Origin: Pseudoips prasinana | Lineage: Eukaryota > Arthropoda > Insecta > Lepidoptera > Nolidae | Assembly: GCA_951640165.1 (NCBI GenBank) | Contig: OX621242.1 | Span: 16,733,501-16,797,500, forward strand | Direction: 5' to 3' | Length of the DNA: 64,000 bases | In this document: positions 45,453-55,240 of the stretch, in pieces | Numbering within the stretch: position 1 is the stretch's first letter | How the letters are laid out: each line of letters starts with the position of its first letter | Notes under the pieces: generated by a model | What the model was told of the DNA's origin: nothing | Databases searched by the model: none | The model's input: the letters and a program-made list of their open reading frames with translations, nothing else | Position numbers and translations under genes: made by a program

Positions 45453-47315
45453 AACACTTCAGCCCCTACCAGGATATCGATGACCGACGGAACATTAAAG
45501 TTCGGGTCAGCGAGTTTAAGACCTGATGGGATAGGGACATGATTAATATGCACGAAAGAAGACGGCAGGACCTTGGTGATCTCAGGTAGAACATGACATA
45601 CGATATCAGTAGTAAATGCACAGCATAAAGACTCAATTGTAAAGCGACAAGACTGTGTACTAGTAGATATGTGACTATTAATACCCGTTACCTTGGTACT
45701 CGTACCGCGTCGTGACAAACCAAGTTGTTCCGCAAAGCTCTGCGTTATAAAGTTCGCCGTACTACCGTTGTCCAGCAATAGACGCGCGGTGTACTTCTTA
45801 CCCGTCGCACTGGCCACGCTCACGACAGCTGTGGAAAGTAAAACATGCGAAGAAGTAGCAAGCTGCATAGAATTGGCTGATAAAACAATATCGGAAGTAG
45901 AAGGCGGCGTAGCAGGTGGCAATATGTTGAGAGCTGGTTTTAAATCATTGGATTCTATGTGCAAAAGGGTATTGTGCATAGATTTACAATATTTGCAATG
46001 TGATAGCTTGCACTGCTTAGCACCATGCCCGTAGCGTAAGCAGTTAAGGCAGACTTTTAGATTATTTGCCTGTTGTATGCGATTATCTATTGTCAAGCCT
46101 CTAAATGTTTCGCATTTATACAAAGCATGAGATTGGGAGCATAGCGGACATTTATTATTACTAGATTTATTGCTAAGTTTATTTCGATTGTAATTACCTT
46201 TATTTGAGTGAGTGGAATTATTTAAAGTGGAGCTATTTGATTGGTTACTGTGATAATTATTTAAGGCAACTATATTGTAACCATTATTTATATTAAAATT
46301 AGATTCTAAAGACTCCAACAAGTCTGCTTTCTGGGTTAGAAATAAACAAAAGTCTTTTAGTTTGGGATCCTCTTCGAGAGTGTTTCGATGTTCTTCCCAA
46401 TTGCGACTAGTTAAAATGTCCAATTTTTTAAACATTATAAAAATCAATAAGGTATCCCAATGTTCAACGGGTTGCTTCAAAGTTTTGAGCGCCCTAGTAT
46501 TTTTATTAATTATGTCTACAAGATTCCTGATAGAAATACTAGACTCTTCCACAATGGGCTGAATATCAAATAAAGCTTGTACATGATTGTTAATTAGAAG
46601 ACGATTGTTGTTGTAGCGATTACATAACAAACTCACAAACAAATTGTACTATAATAATTTGTATGTTGTCGCTTTTGTATTATTTCTTAAGGTGTACAAT
46701 AAAGAGTTTATCTATCTATCTATCTATCCATGCGTTTTGGTACTCGTCAGCTGTGAAATTAATATTTTTAATTATCAAAGCAGCCTTTGATTGCAGTGAG
46801 CTTCGTAAATAATGAAATTTGTTAATGTTATCGATGCTATCGTTGTCGTGAATTAATGATTTGAATGTATCACGAAACTCTAGCCAGGATTGATAGTTCC
46901 CGTCAAAGTGAGGCAGGTCTATTTTGGGCAAACGAACAAAATTATGCTTATTGGAGTTATGTGCACCTGAGCAAGCATCTTTGAAGCCCGTTTCCGACAC
47001 AGCACCGATGGGCGAAGGGCCGAGCAGACTGCGTGTGAGGGTGACCAAGTTGTAGTACTGCCGCTCGAAGTCCTCACGCTCTGGTAACACGTGGCCATCC
47101 GCGACGTCCTCGGATTGCATCTCGATGTCTGTTTGCAACGAATCAAAATTAGAATATAATCCTTCAAATTTAACAAAACGCTCTTCTAAATCTAACCGTT
47201 GTAGCTGAGATAACTGGGGATTACTATTTAATAGGTTTAAATGGTTGCTATAAACCGTGAGCTTTGATTTTAATATGCCACGTCTCTTAATTAAAGATTT
47301 CAGCTCATCTGCCAT
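45440..47315 (-). pseudogene. BEL/Pao gag and protease, interrupted
   Basis: The likely ATG is at 47315 (MADELKSLIKRRG). 47315-46728 holds the capsid part (LPKIDLPHFDGNYQSW, FHYLRSSLQ) and 46640-45800 continues (LLCNRYNNNRLLINNH, then LKTLKQPVEHWD). Two zinc-knuckle-like groups follow (CPLCSQSH ... KC, CLNCLRYGHGAKQC). The protease motif LLLDNGSTANFI gives the catalytic Asp near 45780. An 88-bp insertion at 46640-46727 splits gag between QNAW and LLCNRY. Confidence 0.85.
46640..46727 (+). mobile_element. Short LINE 3' end inserted in BEL gag
   Basis: Plus-strand 'gtattatttcttaaggtgtacaataaagagttta' followed by TATC repeated four to five times. This is the 3' tip of a LINE with a simple-repeat tail. 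Gag reading frame resumes on the far side. Confidence 0.6.
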
Positions 47316-47846
47316 TTTAAACAAATTGTTTACTTACTCGTTAAAAGCCGACAGAAATGTAAATCTATTAATAGAATAAATACCTACGCGTGAACAAAGG
47401 ATCGTGTGAGCAGGTAAAGACTCGGCGACGAAACCGGTCCGGTCCGGTGGCATACGGTGTGCGCGTGGACAGTTATTTACCGCTATAGCGCAGCGCGATA
47501 TTATGCACCGGATAGTAAAGCAGTAGGCAAATATTATAATAAAACTGGGATATCACTAATATGAAAGAGGGATGTGAAAGAAAGATAAGATTCACTAACG
47601 ATTTTTTCAGTATTTAGCGTAAACAGGAAAATAATTAATTGGAACGACTCACTCAAATACAGTATTTATACTCCCGTTAGGCGACTTAAGCTCCCACGAT
47701 GATGATTTAGGCAGCGGGCGACGACTTCTTCTCGTCCATGCGGTGTGTCCATGCGGTATCGCCACGTTGTCCGGATGGATATCGTGAATAAAACGGCTTC
47801 GACCAAACTATTTTCTGCTGATTCTTCAACGAGCTCGTAGGACCAA

Positions 47847-48099
47847 TGTTTAGGCCCTAACGGGTGTTCTCAATAAAAGCAGTGGACTGTATAAAATAGG
47901 TATATTGATAACAGTTGGTCGAGTTTACAATAATAAGACGTGCCCGTTCCCTGGCTCGCGTGGAAGGCAAGTAAGTGCAGCAGAGACCAAAGCTGGCGCA
48001 ACGTGAGGGCTAGTGCGGGGGCAGGTCCGGAGGCGGGCGCGGGGACGCAGATCACGGCCCCACCATTCCGCGCTGCTACAGGTAGCTTAGGCGACGACA
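47847..48099 (-). repeat. BEL/Pao 5' LTR
   Basis: Minus strand runs TGTCGTCGCC ... CCTAAACA, followed by TTGGTCCTACGAGC, a plausible primer-binding site. 187 bases (47913-48099) match the 3' LTR. The remaining 66 are assigned by the TG...CA rule and are less certain. Confidence 0.75.
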
Positions 48100-48474
48100 G
48101 TGTCCACAAAAGGATGATAAAACAGCTCAGTTCTACAATTATTTCCGAAATATTTGGATATGGAGAAAAAGCCCACGTTATCAGGCAAAGGGCGTTTTAT
48201 AACGTCGGACACAAAACAAATAATGCAATAAAATGGTGGAACTCTAGGCCGACAGGACTATGAAAGCAAACATAACATGGCAGTTTTATTAAAAACTCTA
48301 AAAAATTTGCCACATAACAGTATAATTTTCGGAAAAATCAAGGATTTATTTCGAACCGAAGAAAGTATATTGAAAGAAACAAAAATAAATAACTGTTTGT
48401 CCGAACTAATTGACAATGAAATCAGCCTCGGATATTGTATAGAAAAGTTGTCTTATTTGAGATACACAGATTAA
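48100..48474 (+). pseudogene. MULE transposase fragment, C-terminal piece
   Basis: Frame 1 reads KRMIKQLSSTIISEIFGYG ... HKTNNAIKWWNSRP. The T-N-N-A-x-x-x-W motif is typical of the region after the DDE core in MULE transposases. After a stop/frameshift near 48260 it continues as LKTLKNLPHNS, GKIKDLFRTE and IEKLSYLRY, ending at 48474. Its 3' half lies in the inverted arm. Confidence 0.6.
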
Positions 48475-48760
48475 TTGTTGATTATTAAAACTCAATAATT
48501 TTAATTTTACAAAATGATTTATTACGTACGTAAACACGATGCAGGTAATAGAAATCGTAATCAAAATATAATTATTTAAATGTTAGTCGTCATAAACAAA
48601 CAAGTATTTTATTTTGGCCGAAAAGTCCACTCTTAGTATTAATTACGACAAATCATCCGAAATCGATTCCAAGTGCGGATGATTCGTCACCTAACAATTT
48701 AAAAAGGGCGACTTTTCATTTGAGGATGAAATCTTTCGCGGATGAGATGTCACCTAAGTC
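48225..48760. repeat. Right long terminal inverted repeat of the MULE
   Basis: Pairs with 40740-41275. Ends in two subterminal motifs (GGATGATTCGTCACCT and GGATGAGATGTCACCT) before the terminal AAGTC. Confidence 0.75.
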
Positions 48761-48768
48761 ATATGGCA

Positions 48769-49325
48769 CTTTCCTCCAATTGTGTAGACCGTATGTTGTC
48801 GAAGACGTTATTACGACTAAAAATCCACAATATTTACAAATAATTACTTGAATTTACACCAGTTTTAGAAAATGAAACAATGCCTCCATGCACCTTTGTC
48901 CGTGTTGGCGCCAAAATCTTTTAAGTTTTAGAACATTTTAAATTCAGTTTTACGGCTCTGGCTTCTTCGCCCTTATGAGCCTTTCGTAAAATATATTATT
49001 ATTTCATTTATTATCGTCATGTCAAGTAAAGTCCGTCGCAGTCAAGTCATACGTAGTCGTTGTCATACCCCAGTAAAGCAGTGGAGACTTTACTAGAGGC
49101 TTATATGGAGTTCTAGATTCAACACAGAAAATCGCAATTCACGGCAATATGGCACTCTCCTCGACTTGTGTACGTTGTTCATGATCTTTTGTCTAAAAAT
49201 CCACCATACTCGTATCTACACATATAAACTTGAATTTACACCAGTTTATGAAAATGAAACAATGCCCTGATGCACCTTTGTCCGCGTTGGCGCCAAAAAC
49301 CCCTTTTAGAACATTATAGTACAAT
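48769..49325. repeat. Tandem duplication, right copies
   Basis: 49020-49325 is an uninterrupted unit: 'gtggagactttactagaggctt ... cggcaatatggcac ... ttggcgccaaaa'. The other unit is split by the MULE into 40598-40739 and 48769-49010. The uninterrupted copy shows the empty MULE target site at about 49150. Confidence 0.75.
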
Positions 49326-49620
49326 GTTGCCAGGATAAGATAAGATAAGATAAGAACTTTATTCACTAAAGATATGGTTACATAAGGTGTTAGGTACATA
49401 ATATTGGTTCCCGACATATCTACCCTTAGAGGGCATGCGAATAATTTATTAAACATACATATCGTATATACGTATGATAGTACAAATTTAATGACAAAGA
49501 TTTTATATAACTCTAACATAACTACTTAATATTTAAAAAGCTAATACAAAACTACTAAATATTTAAATAACTAACGCAAAAATTAAATTATTTACTAACA
49601 CAGAAATTGTTAATTGTATC

Positions 49621-52493
49621 TCATGTTTTACAATCCAAGTATTCTGTTAATGTGTAGAAACACTTACCAATCAGCCAGACTTTTAATTTGGGCCTAAACA
49701 GCCGTAGAGGCAACTCTCTTAAAGCTTTTGGTATGTGGTTATACACTTTTATTGAAGTAGCGTGGCTATTTTTGTAATGCAAAGTACTTCTACACCACTC
49801 TACTCTTAACTTAGTGGGATCTCTTTTCAGGAATTTACTATCCTCGCTAACTTTTGGAAACAAATTTGGATGGTTTCTAACAAATATTGCAATTTCTAAT
49901 ATATACATTGACACCAAGGTTAATACATTTAATTTAATAAAAAGGGGCCTGCAAGTATCAAAGGCCTTAGCACCACATATCGCTCTAATACACTTCTTCT
50001 GCACGATTAAAATTCTATTAAATTCGGTAGCATTGCCCCATAAAAGTAATCCATATCTGAGTATAGAACTAACATACCCATAGTAAGCGCTTAGAGCAGC
50101 ATTTTCGTTTGCAGTTTTACGAAGTTGTTTTAGTGCGTATACGAACTTATTCAATTTATCACAAATTGTTTTTATATGCATTCCCCAATTACAGTTTTCA
50201 TCTAATATAATGCCCAAGAATTTTATGTTGTTATCCCTCTTAATTTGTTCCCCGTTGAATGAAATATTTAAATGTTTTGGCTTTAATTTATAATTTGAAA
50301 ACTGTACAAATTTAGTTTTACTAATATTAACCCTTAATTTATTATTTGTTAACCAGTGAATAATGTTATTGAATGCTAAATTGACCATAACTTCATGGTC
50401 ATATTTATTATTTTCTGGAATCACCAGAGAAATGTCATCGGCAAATAGTACACATTTCTCATTAGTTACTTGGGGCAAGTCATTAATATACAAGAGAAAT
50501 AGAAGTGGCCCAAGCACACTACCCTGTGGAACTCCTGACCTATTGCATTGATATGAGGATCTATAAGAGTGTGATACAAAATGTTCATCTATTCGATCTG
50601 TCTCAACGCATTGCTTCCTATCATACAAATAACTTTCTAACCACTTATATGCAGGGCCTCGAATACCATATCGTTCACACTTGTTGAGTAAAATTTTGTG
50701 GTCCACTAGATCGAAAGCTTTACTCATATCAAGAAATACTACAGTAACTGGACATTTTTTGTCTATATTTTCTGTTATAGTTTTGATGAGTGAAAAAGCC
50801 GCTAAAGTGGTGGATTTGCCCTTTTGGAAACCATTTTGTTCGTTATTTATAATATTATGTTTATTTAAAAATAGGATAAGTCTGTTGTGCATTACTTTTT
50901 CATATATCTTGGATAGTATAGGGATAAGAGTAACTGGTCTATAATTATTCAAATCTAATTTGTTACCTTTTTTGAACAAGGGCTTTATAATAGAGAGTTT
51001 AAGTTTTTCTGGAAAGATTCCCGAAGTCAATGATATATTTACTAACTGAGACAGAACAAGAGATATGACAGATGCACAGCACTTCAAGACGTGCGTTGAT
51101 ATTTCGTCGTATCCAACCGATTTTTTATTATTTAAAGACTGAATTATCCTATTAATTTCAGAAGCTGTACATGGGCTTAAGAATATACTATGTGTATTTC
51201 GATCTGGAAGTGAATGTGTATTGGTAATTGTGTTATGATTATGGTTTGCAACATTAATAAAAAAGTCATTGAACACATTGGCAATATCATGGGGTTCATT
51301 TATAATGGAGTTTTGGTATACTACTGAGTTAATTTGGTGGTATTTTCTAAACGAATCTGACTTACTTTTTATTATTTCCCACGTAGCTTTACTCTTATTT
51401 TTGGACTTAGCTATATATGTGTAATTAGTATTTTTTTTAGAAGCAATAATACATTTCTTTAAAATCTTGTTATATTTTATATATTTTTTCTTAACATCAT
51501 CCTTATTTTTTTGATAACATATTAATTTTAATTTACGTTTTTTAATGCATGAAGTTCTAAGACCTTTAGTGATCCATTTTGGGGATGTGTTATTGGTGTA
51601 GTTTTTTATACGTCGTAAAGGAAAACATAATTTATAAAAAAGCAGAAACATTTCATGGAAATTATCAAAACTTCTGTTAACATCAGTGTCACTAACTATG
51701 CCTTTCCATGATAAACTTGATAAGGCTTCAACAAATTTCTTAATATTATCTTTGCAATAATCTCTTGTTAAAGAATACTAGTATTCTAATGTAGGCTTTT
51801 TGTCCTTAATTTGAAGATTTAGGGTCTGGCAGGTATTGTGGTCTGACAGAAACAGTTCATGAATATTACCTAATGATGTTCTAATGTTGCTATAAATGTG
51901 GTCCAAACAAGCGTTCAGCCGTGTGGGTTTATTAATATGTGTATAGAAACCGTAATTATACATCAAATCTTTTAGTTTAGACGAGTTGCACGTATCTTTA
52001 AGTATATCTATATTTAAATCTCCGGTTAGTATTATACGTTTTCTTGGCTTTGTTCTAAGTTTTTCTAAAAGTATTTCTAGTTTGTCAAAAAATACTAAAG
52101 TGTTTGAATTCGGTATTCTGTAAATGCATATAACAGTGCATTGAAACGAAGGGATCTCAACTCCACAACATTCAAATTCTTTTTCATTACTCAATTCTTT
52201 AAGATAATCAATAAATTTAAATTCTAACGACTTATGAACTAAAATACATACACCCCCTCGTTTTTCTTTTTTCTAGAAAATGCACAGGCCAATTTGTATT
52301 TTTTTTAAATAATATTAGACTCATCGCCAGATTTTATAAAAGTCTCGGAAAAACATAACACATCTACGTTTATATTATTATTAGTGGATAATTCACTTAA
52401 ACATATTTGTATAAGATCAGTCTTATTAAGTAAACCTGCAATATTTTGGTGCATTAATGTAGCTGAACTTTGATTAGTACTCTTGTTTTTCAC
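49621..52493 (-). pseudogene. LINE ORF2: endonuclease and reverse transcriptase, two breaks
   Basis: The endonuclease starts at about 52460 (LMHQNIAGLLNKTDLIQ, then CFSETF). A break near 52290 precedes GGVCILVHKSLEF. Further on are ILTGDLNID, LDHIYSN and LFLSDHNT, the catalytic endonuclease blocks. A single TAG at about 51777 follows PTLEY; the same frame then runs open for more than 700 residues. RT blocks: LKLSIIKPLFKKG, YRPVTLIPILSKI, NGFQKGKSTT, VFLDMSKAFDLVDH, GVPQGSVLGPLLFLLYIND, catalytic FADD in CVLFADDISLV, and KFLGIILD. The clade is CR1/Jockey-like; finer assignment was not possible. Confidence 0.85.
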
Positions 52494-52751
52494 GAAAAAA
52501 ATCTATACATGAATTTTCGCATAATCTGTGTTTATTTGTCGTATCTGTATTAGAAAGAGGTGGTTCTATTGGCTTAAAATAATATGTTATAGATCCTTTA
52601 GATATACATTTTTTAGATGTCTCATTCTTACCAATCACTGCTTTCAATTGGTCCTTTTCGTGAATTGTAAGAATATTTTTGTTATGAATGGCTTTACTTT
52701 TATATAACTTAACAGATCTATTATTATAATCAATTGTATCGATGCAAACAT

Positions 52752-53696
52752 TTATATTATATATTCACATAAATACTTTCGGGAAATGTTAGAGTAATCA
52801 ATGAACATGCAATTTGGAACATTGTTGCAAAAGGTTTGTAATGTATAATTTAACTTTTGCTCGTTTAAGTATCGACTATTTTTTACACCAAGAATAATTA
52901 TATTAGATTTATTGAAAAACTGTACGGCTGTTGAGAGGTTGTGCAATAATAGGGTAGGGTTTTTATCATCTTCTCCAACACTTATGATTACTTTATCATT
53001 TTTAGAAGCTTTGATAGTTTCATTAATAGATAGTATATCTTTACTGGATGCCGACGGCTTTGTTTCTGATGTCACTTTATATGTTTCGTACTTAGTTTCC
53101 TGTCTAGACCGAATCAAAGCCGATGCTAATCCAGTGCATTGTTGTCCACCAAATATGTAGATGGTTCTCAACTCATTCTCTATACTCTTTTTGTGTTTTT
53201 GAGTTTGTTGTAAAGGCTTGTTCAGAGACTTTTCAGGAGTAAGATTGAGCTGTTTAAGATCTGTCTGTATGCTCTTTGTAGACTGAATTACTTTATCATT
53301 CGCACCAAACAATTTCCTAGTTCGTTTGTTTTCACATGTTCTCATCGATGTTGGAGTATTTAAACTATGAACGTAAAGATCCTTATACTTCTGGTTCTTC
53401 GACGTAATTTCATCAATAATTTTTCGTTGTTGAGTGTTTTCTAATAACAGCTTGCCTATTTTATTATTCGCACAGCTCAGAAGTCTATTTTTCTCCTCTA
53501 CTTCTTTTTTTAATTTTAAGATTTCCTCTGAGGTATTATATCCACCAGTAGACAAGTCTAACATACTCATGGCGTTTACATTGGAATGCGACGATTCCAT
53601 TGAGCAGTTAGCCAGTGACTCGTATGACAGAGTTCTGCCGAATGGATATTTGATTGTAGACCTTATTGTAACGTTGTTTATTTCTTGCGAATCCAT
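52752..53696 (-). CDS. LINE ORF1 protein, 314 aa, coiled coil plus possible SGNH-like domain
   Basis: Intact from ATG (MDSQEINNVTIRS) to stop. Residues about 58-100 form a heptad-rich coiled coil (LKKEVEEKNRLLS ... NTQQRKI), as in LINE ORF1 trimers. Residues about 180-310 have IYIFGGQQCTGLASALI and KVIISVGEDDKN. Their spacing recalls the first and third blocks of SGNH/GDSL esterase-like ORF1 domains, but the catalytic GDS is replaced by GGQ. There is no zinc knuckle. The role would be RNA binding and particle formation. Confidence 0.7.
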   Translation of the reverse strand: MDSQEINNVTIRSTIKYPFGRTLSYESLANCSMESSHSNVNAMSMLDLSTGGYNTSEEILKLKKEVEEKNRLLSCANNKIGKLLLENTQQRKIIDEITSKNQKYKDLYVHSLNTPTSMRTCENKRTRKLFGANDKVIQSTKSIQTDLKQLNLTPEKSLNKPLQQTQKHKKSIENELRTIYIFGGQQCTGLASALIRSRQETKYETYKVTSETKPSASSKDILSINETIKASKNDKVIISVGEDDKNPTLLLHNLSTAVQFFNKSNIIILGVKNSRYLNEQKLNYTLQTFCNNVPNCMFIDYSNISRKYLCEYII

Positions 53697-53730
53697 GGCT
53701 ATTTTTTGTTTGATAATATTCTAGAAATAT

Positions 53731-54278
53731 ATTTATAGTACAGGTAACTGACCTCTGGTGTTCTGTATTTAACTAGAAATATCCTTTAGCCAAATTGAAC
53801 TATCAAATACATTCGAAAATCATAATATTATTATTTTTCAATCTAATTTAAACCTTCAGTATGCGTTTTTCTTGTCATGCTAATTAATACATGAAGATAT
53901 TCACAAAAAGACATCTATGGTTAATACGGATTTGATCGGTCTACCACTGGAGAAATAGGCGCAGAGCAGAGAGGAGCAGAGCAGGCTTGCACATCTTACG
54001 TTAGTTTATAACCCTGATTAAATTTAGGGAATATGTCTCTTTTACCTTTTTGACACCACACAGTACCATCCTTATTATGATGGGAGACCTAATACAGATG
54101 TCAAGATTCAATTTGCTTGCCGTTATGCATGAATGCATTCGTGTAATTGACCCAGCCAATTTAATATCTGATATTGGCAGGACCTCTCAATATATTTTCC
54201 ATGAAAGCATTCACTTTCCGATATAATTTAGTTATTTATATAAAATATATACGAGTTAATACTCGTATATATATAATT
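53731..54278. other. No gene seen
   Basis: AT-rich spacer. 'gcagagcagagaggagcagagcag' at 53951 is a short GAGCA-type simple repeat. Confidence 0.35.
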
Positions 54279-54563
54279 TTGAAATGCCAATCTGTCTTTG
54301 TATTCAGGAATAGATCTTCGTAATCAGAAAGAGCTTCCTTTCCTAGCCTATTATATTTGTTGTAGAATGCCTTGACCAGGAGTGTTCTAGACTATGGCTC
54401 AAGCATATGGTCTCCTTATTACGTAACGCACAGTGCCAGTGTCGAATCTATCCAAGCTCGCTTTGTTAGGTATCTTTGCACCAGAAATGGATTACGAAGA
54501 TCTATTCCTGAATACAAAGACAAATTGGCATTTCAAGATTATAAGCTTATAGGAAAGATGTGA
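54279..54563 (+). mobile_element. LINE fragment with an inverted 5' piece
   Basis: 54372-54563 reads RSVLDYGSSIWSPY and VESIQARFVRYLC, a reverse-transcriptase C-terminal block (Leu-x-Tyr-Gly ... Trp-Ser-Pro ... Ile-Gln-x-x-Phe). 54279-54324 is the reverse complement of 54491-54536 (45 of 46), so part of the same element is inverted in front of it, as produced by twin priming. Confidence 0.65.
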
Positions 54564-54716
54564 TATATCAACCCTATTATATCTTCACAAAATAATTCAT
54601 AGTAACGTCAACGCTGAACTAATTAAAATATTTTAATTTTAAACTTCCCCATCGCTGTATGAGCTAACATCGTGTATTTGATATACCCGCTTTCACTTTT
54701 GTTTTTAAAGACAACG

Positions 54717-55080
54717 CATGCACTAGGGAATTAATCCCTGTGTCGCGGGGTACTTTACAAACATATAATAGACGGACACAAATTACATCCAGACTCAGAA
54801 CTACCCTGGTGACCTGTAATTCAGGTTTCTCGTAAACCTACATCAGGCACCAGTTTCTCGCAAAGTTGGGTTCTAGCTTGGCAGTATAGTCATATTATTA
54901 TTAAATTGTCACTAGATTCTAGGTAACCCTATTCTTTGTGAAGAGAAAATAAATATATTTTGAATTTGAATTTGAAAACTATTTATGGGTCACACAAATA
55001 GTTGTCCGGCGCGGGACTCGAACCCGCGACACGAAGCGGCGAGGCGACTGTCTTAGCCGCTGCGCCACACGTGCAGTCTA
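54717..55080 (-). mobile_element. tRNA-derived SINE (family A), split by another insertion
   Basis: Head on the minus strand: GCACGTGTGGCGCAGCGGCTAA, then B-box GGGTTCGAGTCCC. The body passes 'tttgtgtgacccataaatag' and, after the insert at 54802-54976, 'gttctgagtctggatgtaatttgtgtcc' and 'cgacacagggattaat'. The intact B-box makes it the best-preserved family-A copy. Confidence 0.8.
54802..54976 (+). mobile_element. LINE 3' end inserted in a SINE
   Basis: Interrupts the SINE between 'actcagaac' and 'aactattt'. It ends 'gagaaaataaatatattttgaatttgaatttga', a LINE tail of TTTGAA repeats. The 5' part is non-coding. Confidence 0.65.
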
Positions 55081-55169
55081 AAAAAAAACAGTTCTAAAAG
55101 AACTTTAAATATTATAGTTTATTCACTTTAAAACCTGTCACTATCACTTATTCACGCCAACACACATGG

Positions 55170-55240
55170 TGTTGGCGTTGACGTGTGGCGCAGCGGCTAA
55201 GACAGTCGCCTCGCCGCTTCGTGTCGCGTGTCCAAAGGCT
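55170..55240 (+). mobile_element. SINE family A head, opposite orientation
   Basis: Plus strand 'acgtgtggcgcagcggctaagacagtcgcctcgccgcttcgtgtcgc' matches the head at 55010-55075 in reverse. It breaks off at the B-box (gcgtgtccaaaggc). The two heads can pair across about 100 bases. Confidence 0.75.

Larger units (their letters stand above)
42448..48099 (-). mobile_element. BEL/Pao LTR retrotransposon, defective
   Basis: Minus-strand order: 5' LTR, gag with zinc knuckles, aspartic protease, reverse transcriptase, RNase H, integrase, 3' LTR. The shared LTR part (187 bases) differs at three positions, about 98.4% identical, so insertion was fairly recent. The body is nonetheless broken: frameshifts in pol, loss of the polymerase region around the catalytic YVDD, and an 88-bp insertion in gag. 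The 3' LTR lacks its last part and no 5-bp target duplication is seen, pointing to a deletion at the left edge. It inserted in the MULE transposase gene. Confidence 0.9.
40740..48760 (+). mobile_element. Mutator-like element (MULE) with long inverted ends, split by a LINE and a BEL/Pao element
   Basis: The left end GATTTAGGTGACATCTCATCCG mirrors the right end (reverse complement GACTTAGGTGACATCTCATCCG). The flanks are a perfect 8-bp duplication ATATGGCA (40732-40739 and 48761-48768). The inverted arms run about 535 bases (40740-41275 and 48225-48760), as in MULEs with long ends. Transposase remnants lie at 42318-42447 and 48100-48474. Later insertions are a repeat at 41327-41590, a Jockey-type LINE at 41690-42302 and a BEL/Pao element at 42448-48099. 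A 9-bp duplication would not fit; 8 bp is also the hAT size, but the protein pieces favour MULE. Confidence 0.75.
49330..53730 (-). mobile_element. Two-ORF LINE (CR1/Jockey group), nearly full length
   Basis: Minus-strand order is ORF1 (53696-52752), endonuclease plus reverse transcriptase (52493-49621), a 3' UTR, then a tail of CTTAT repeats at 49345-49330. ORF1 and the RT are open. ORF2 has one in-frame stop and one break in the endonuclease. The low decay suggests a young insertion of a family that may still move. Confidence 0.85.
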
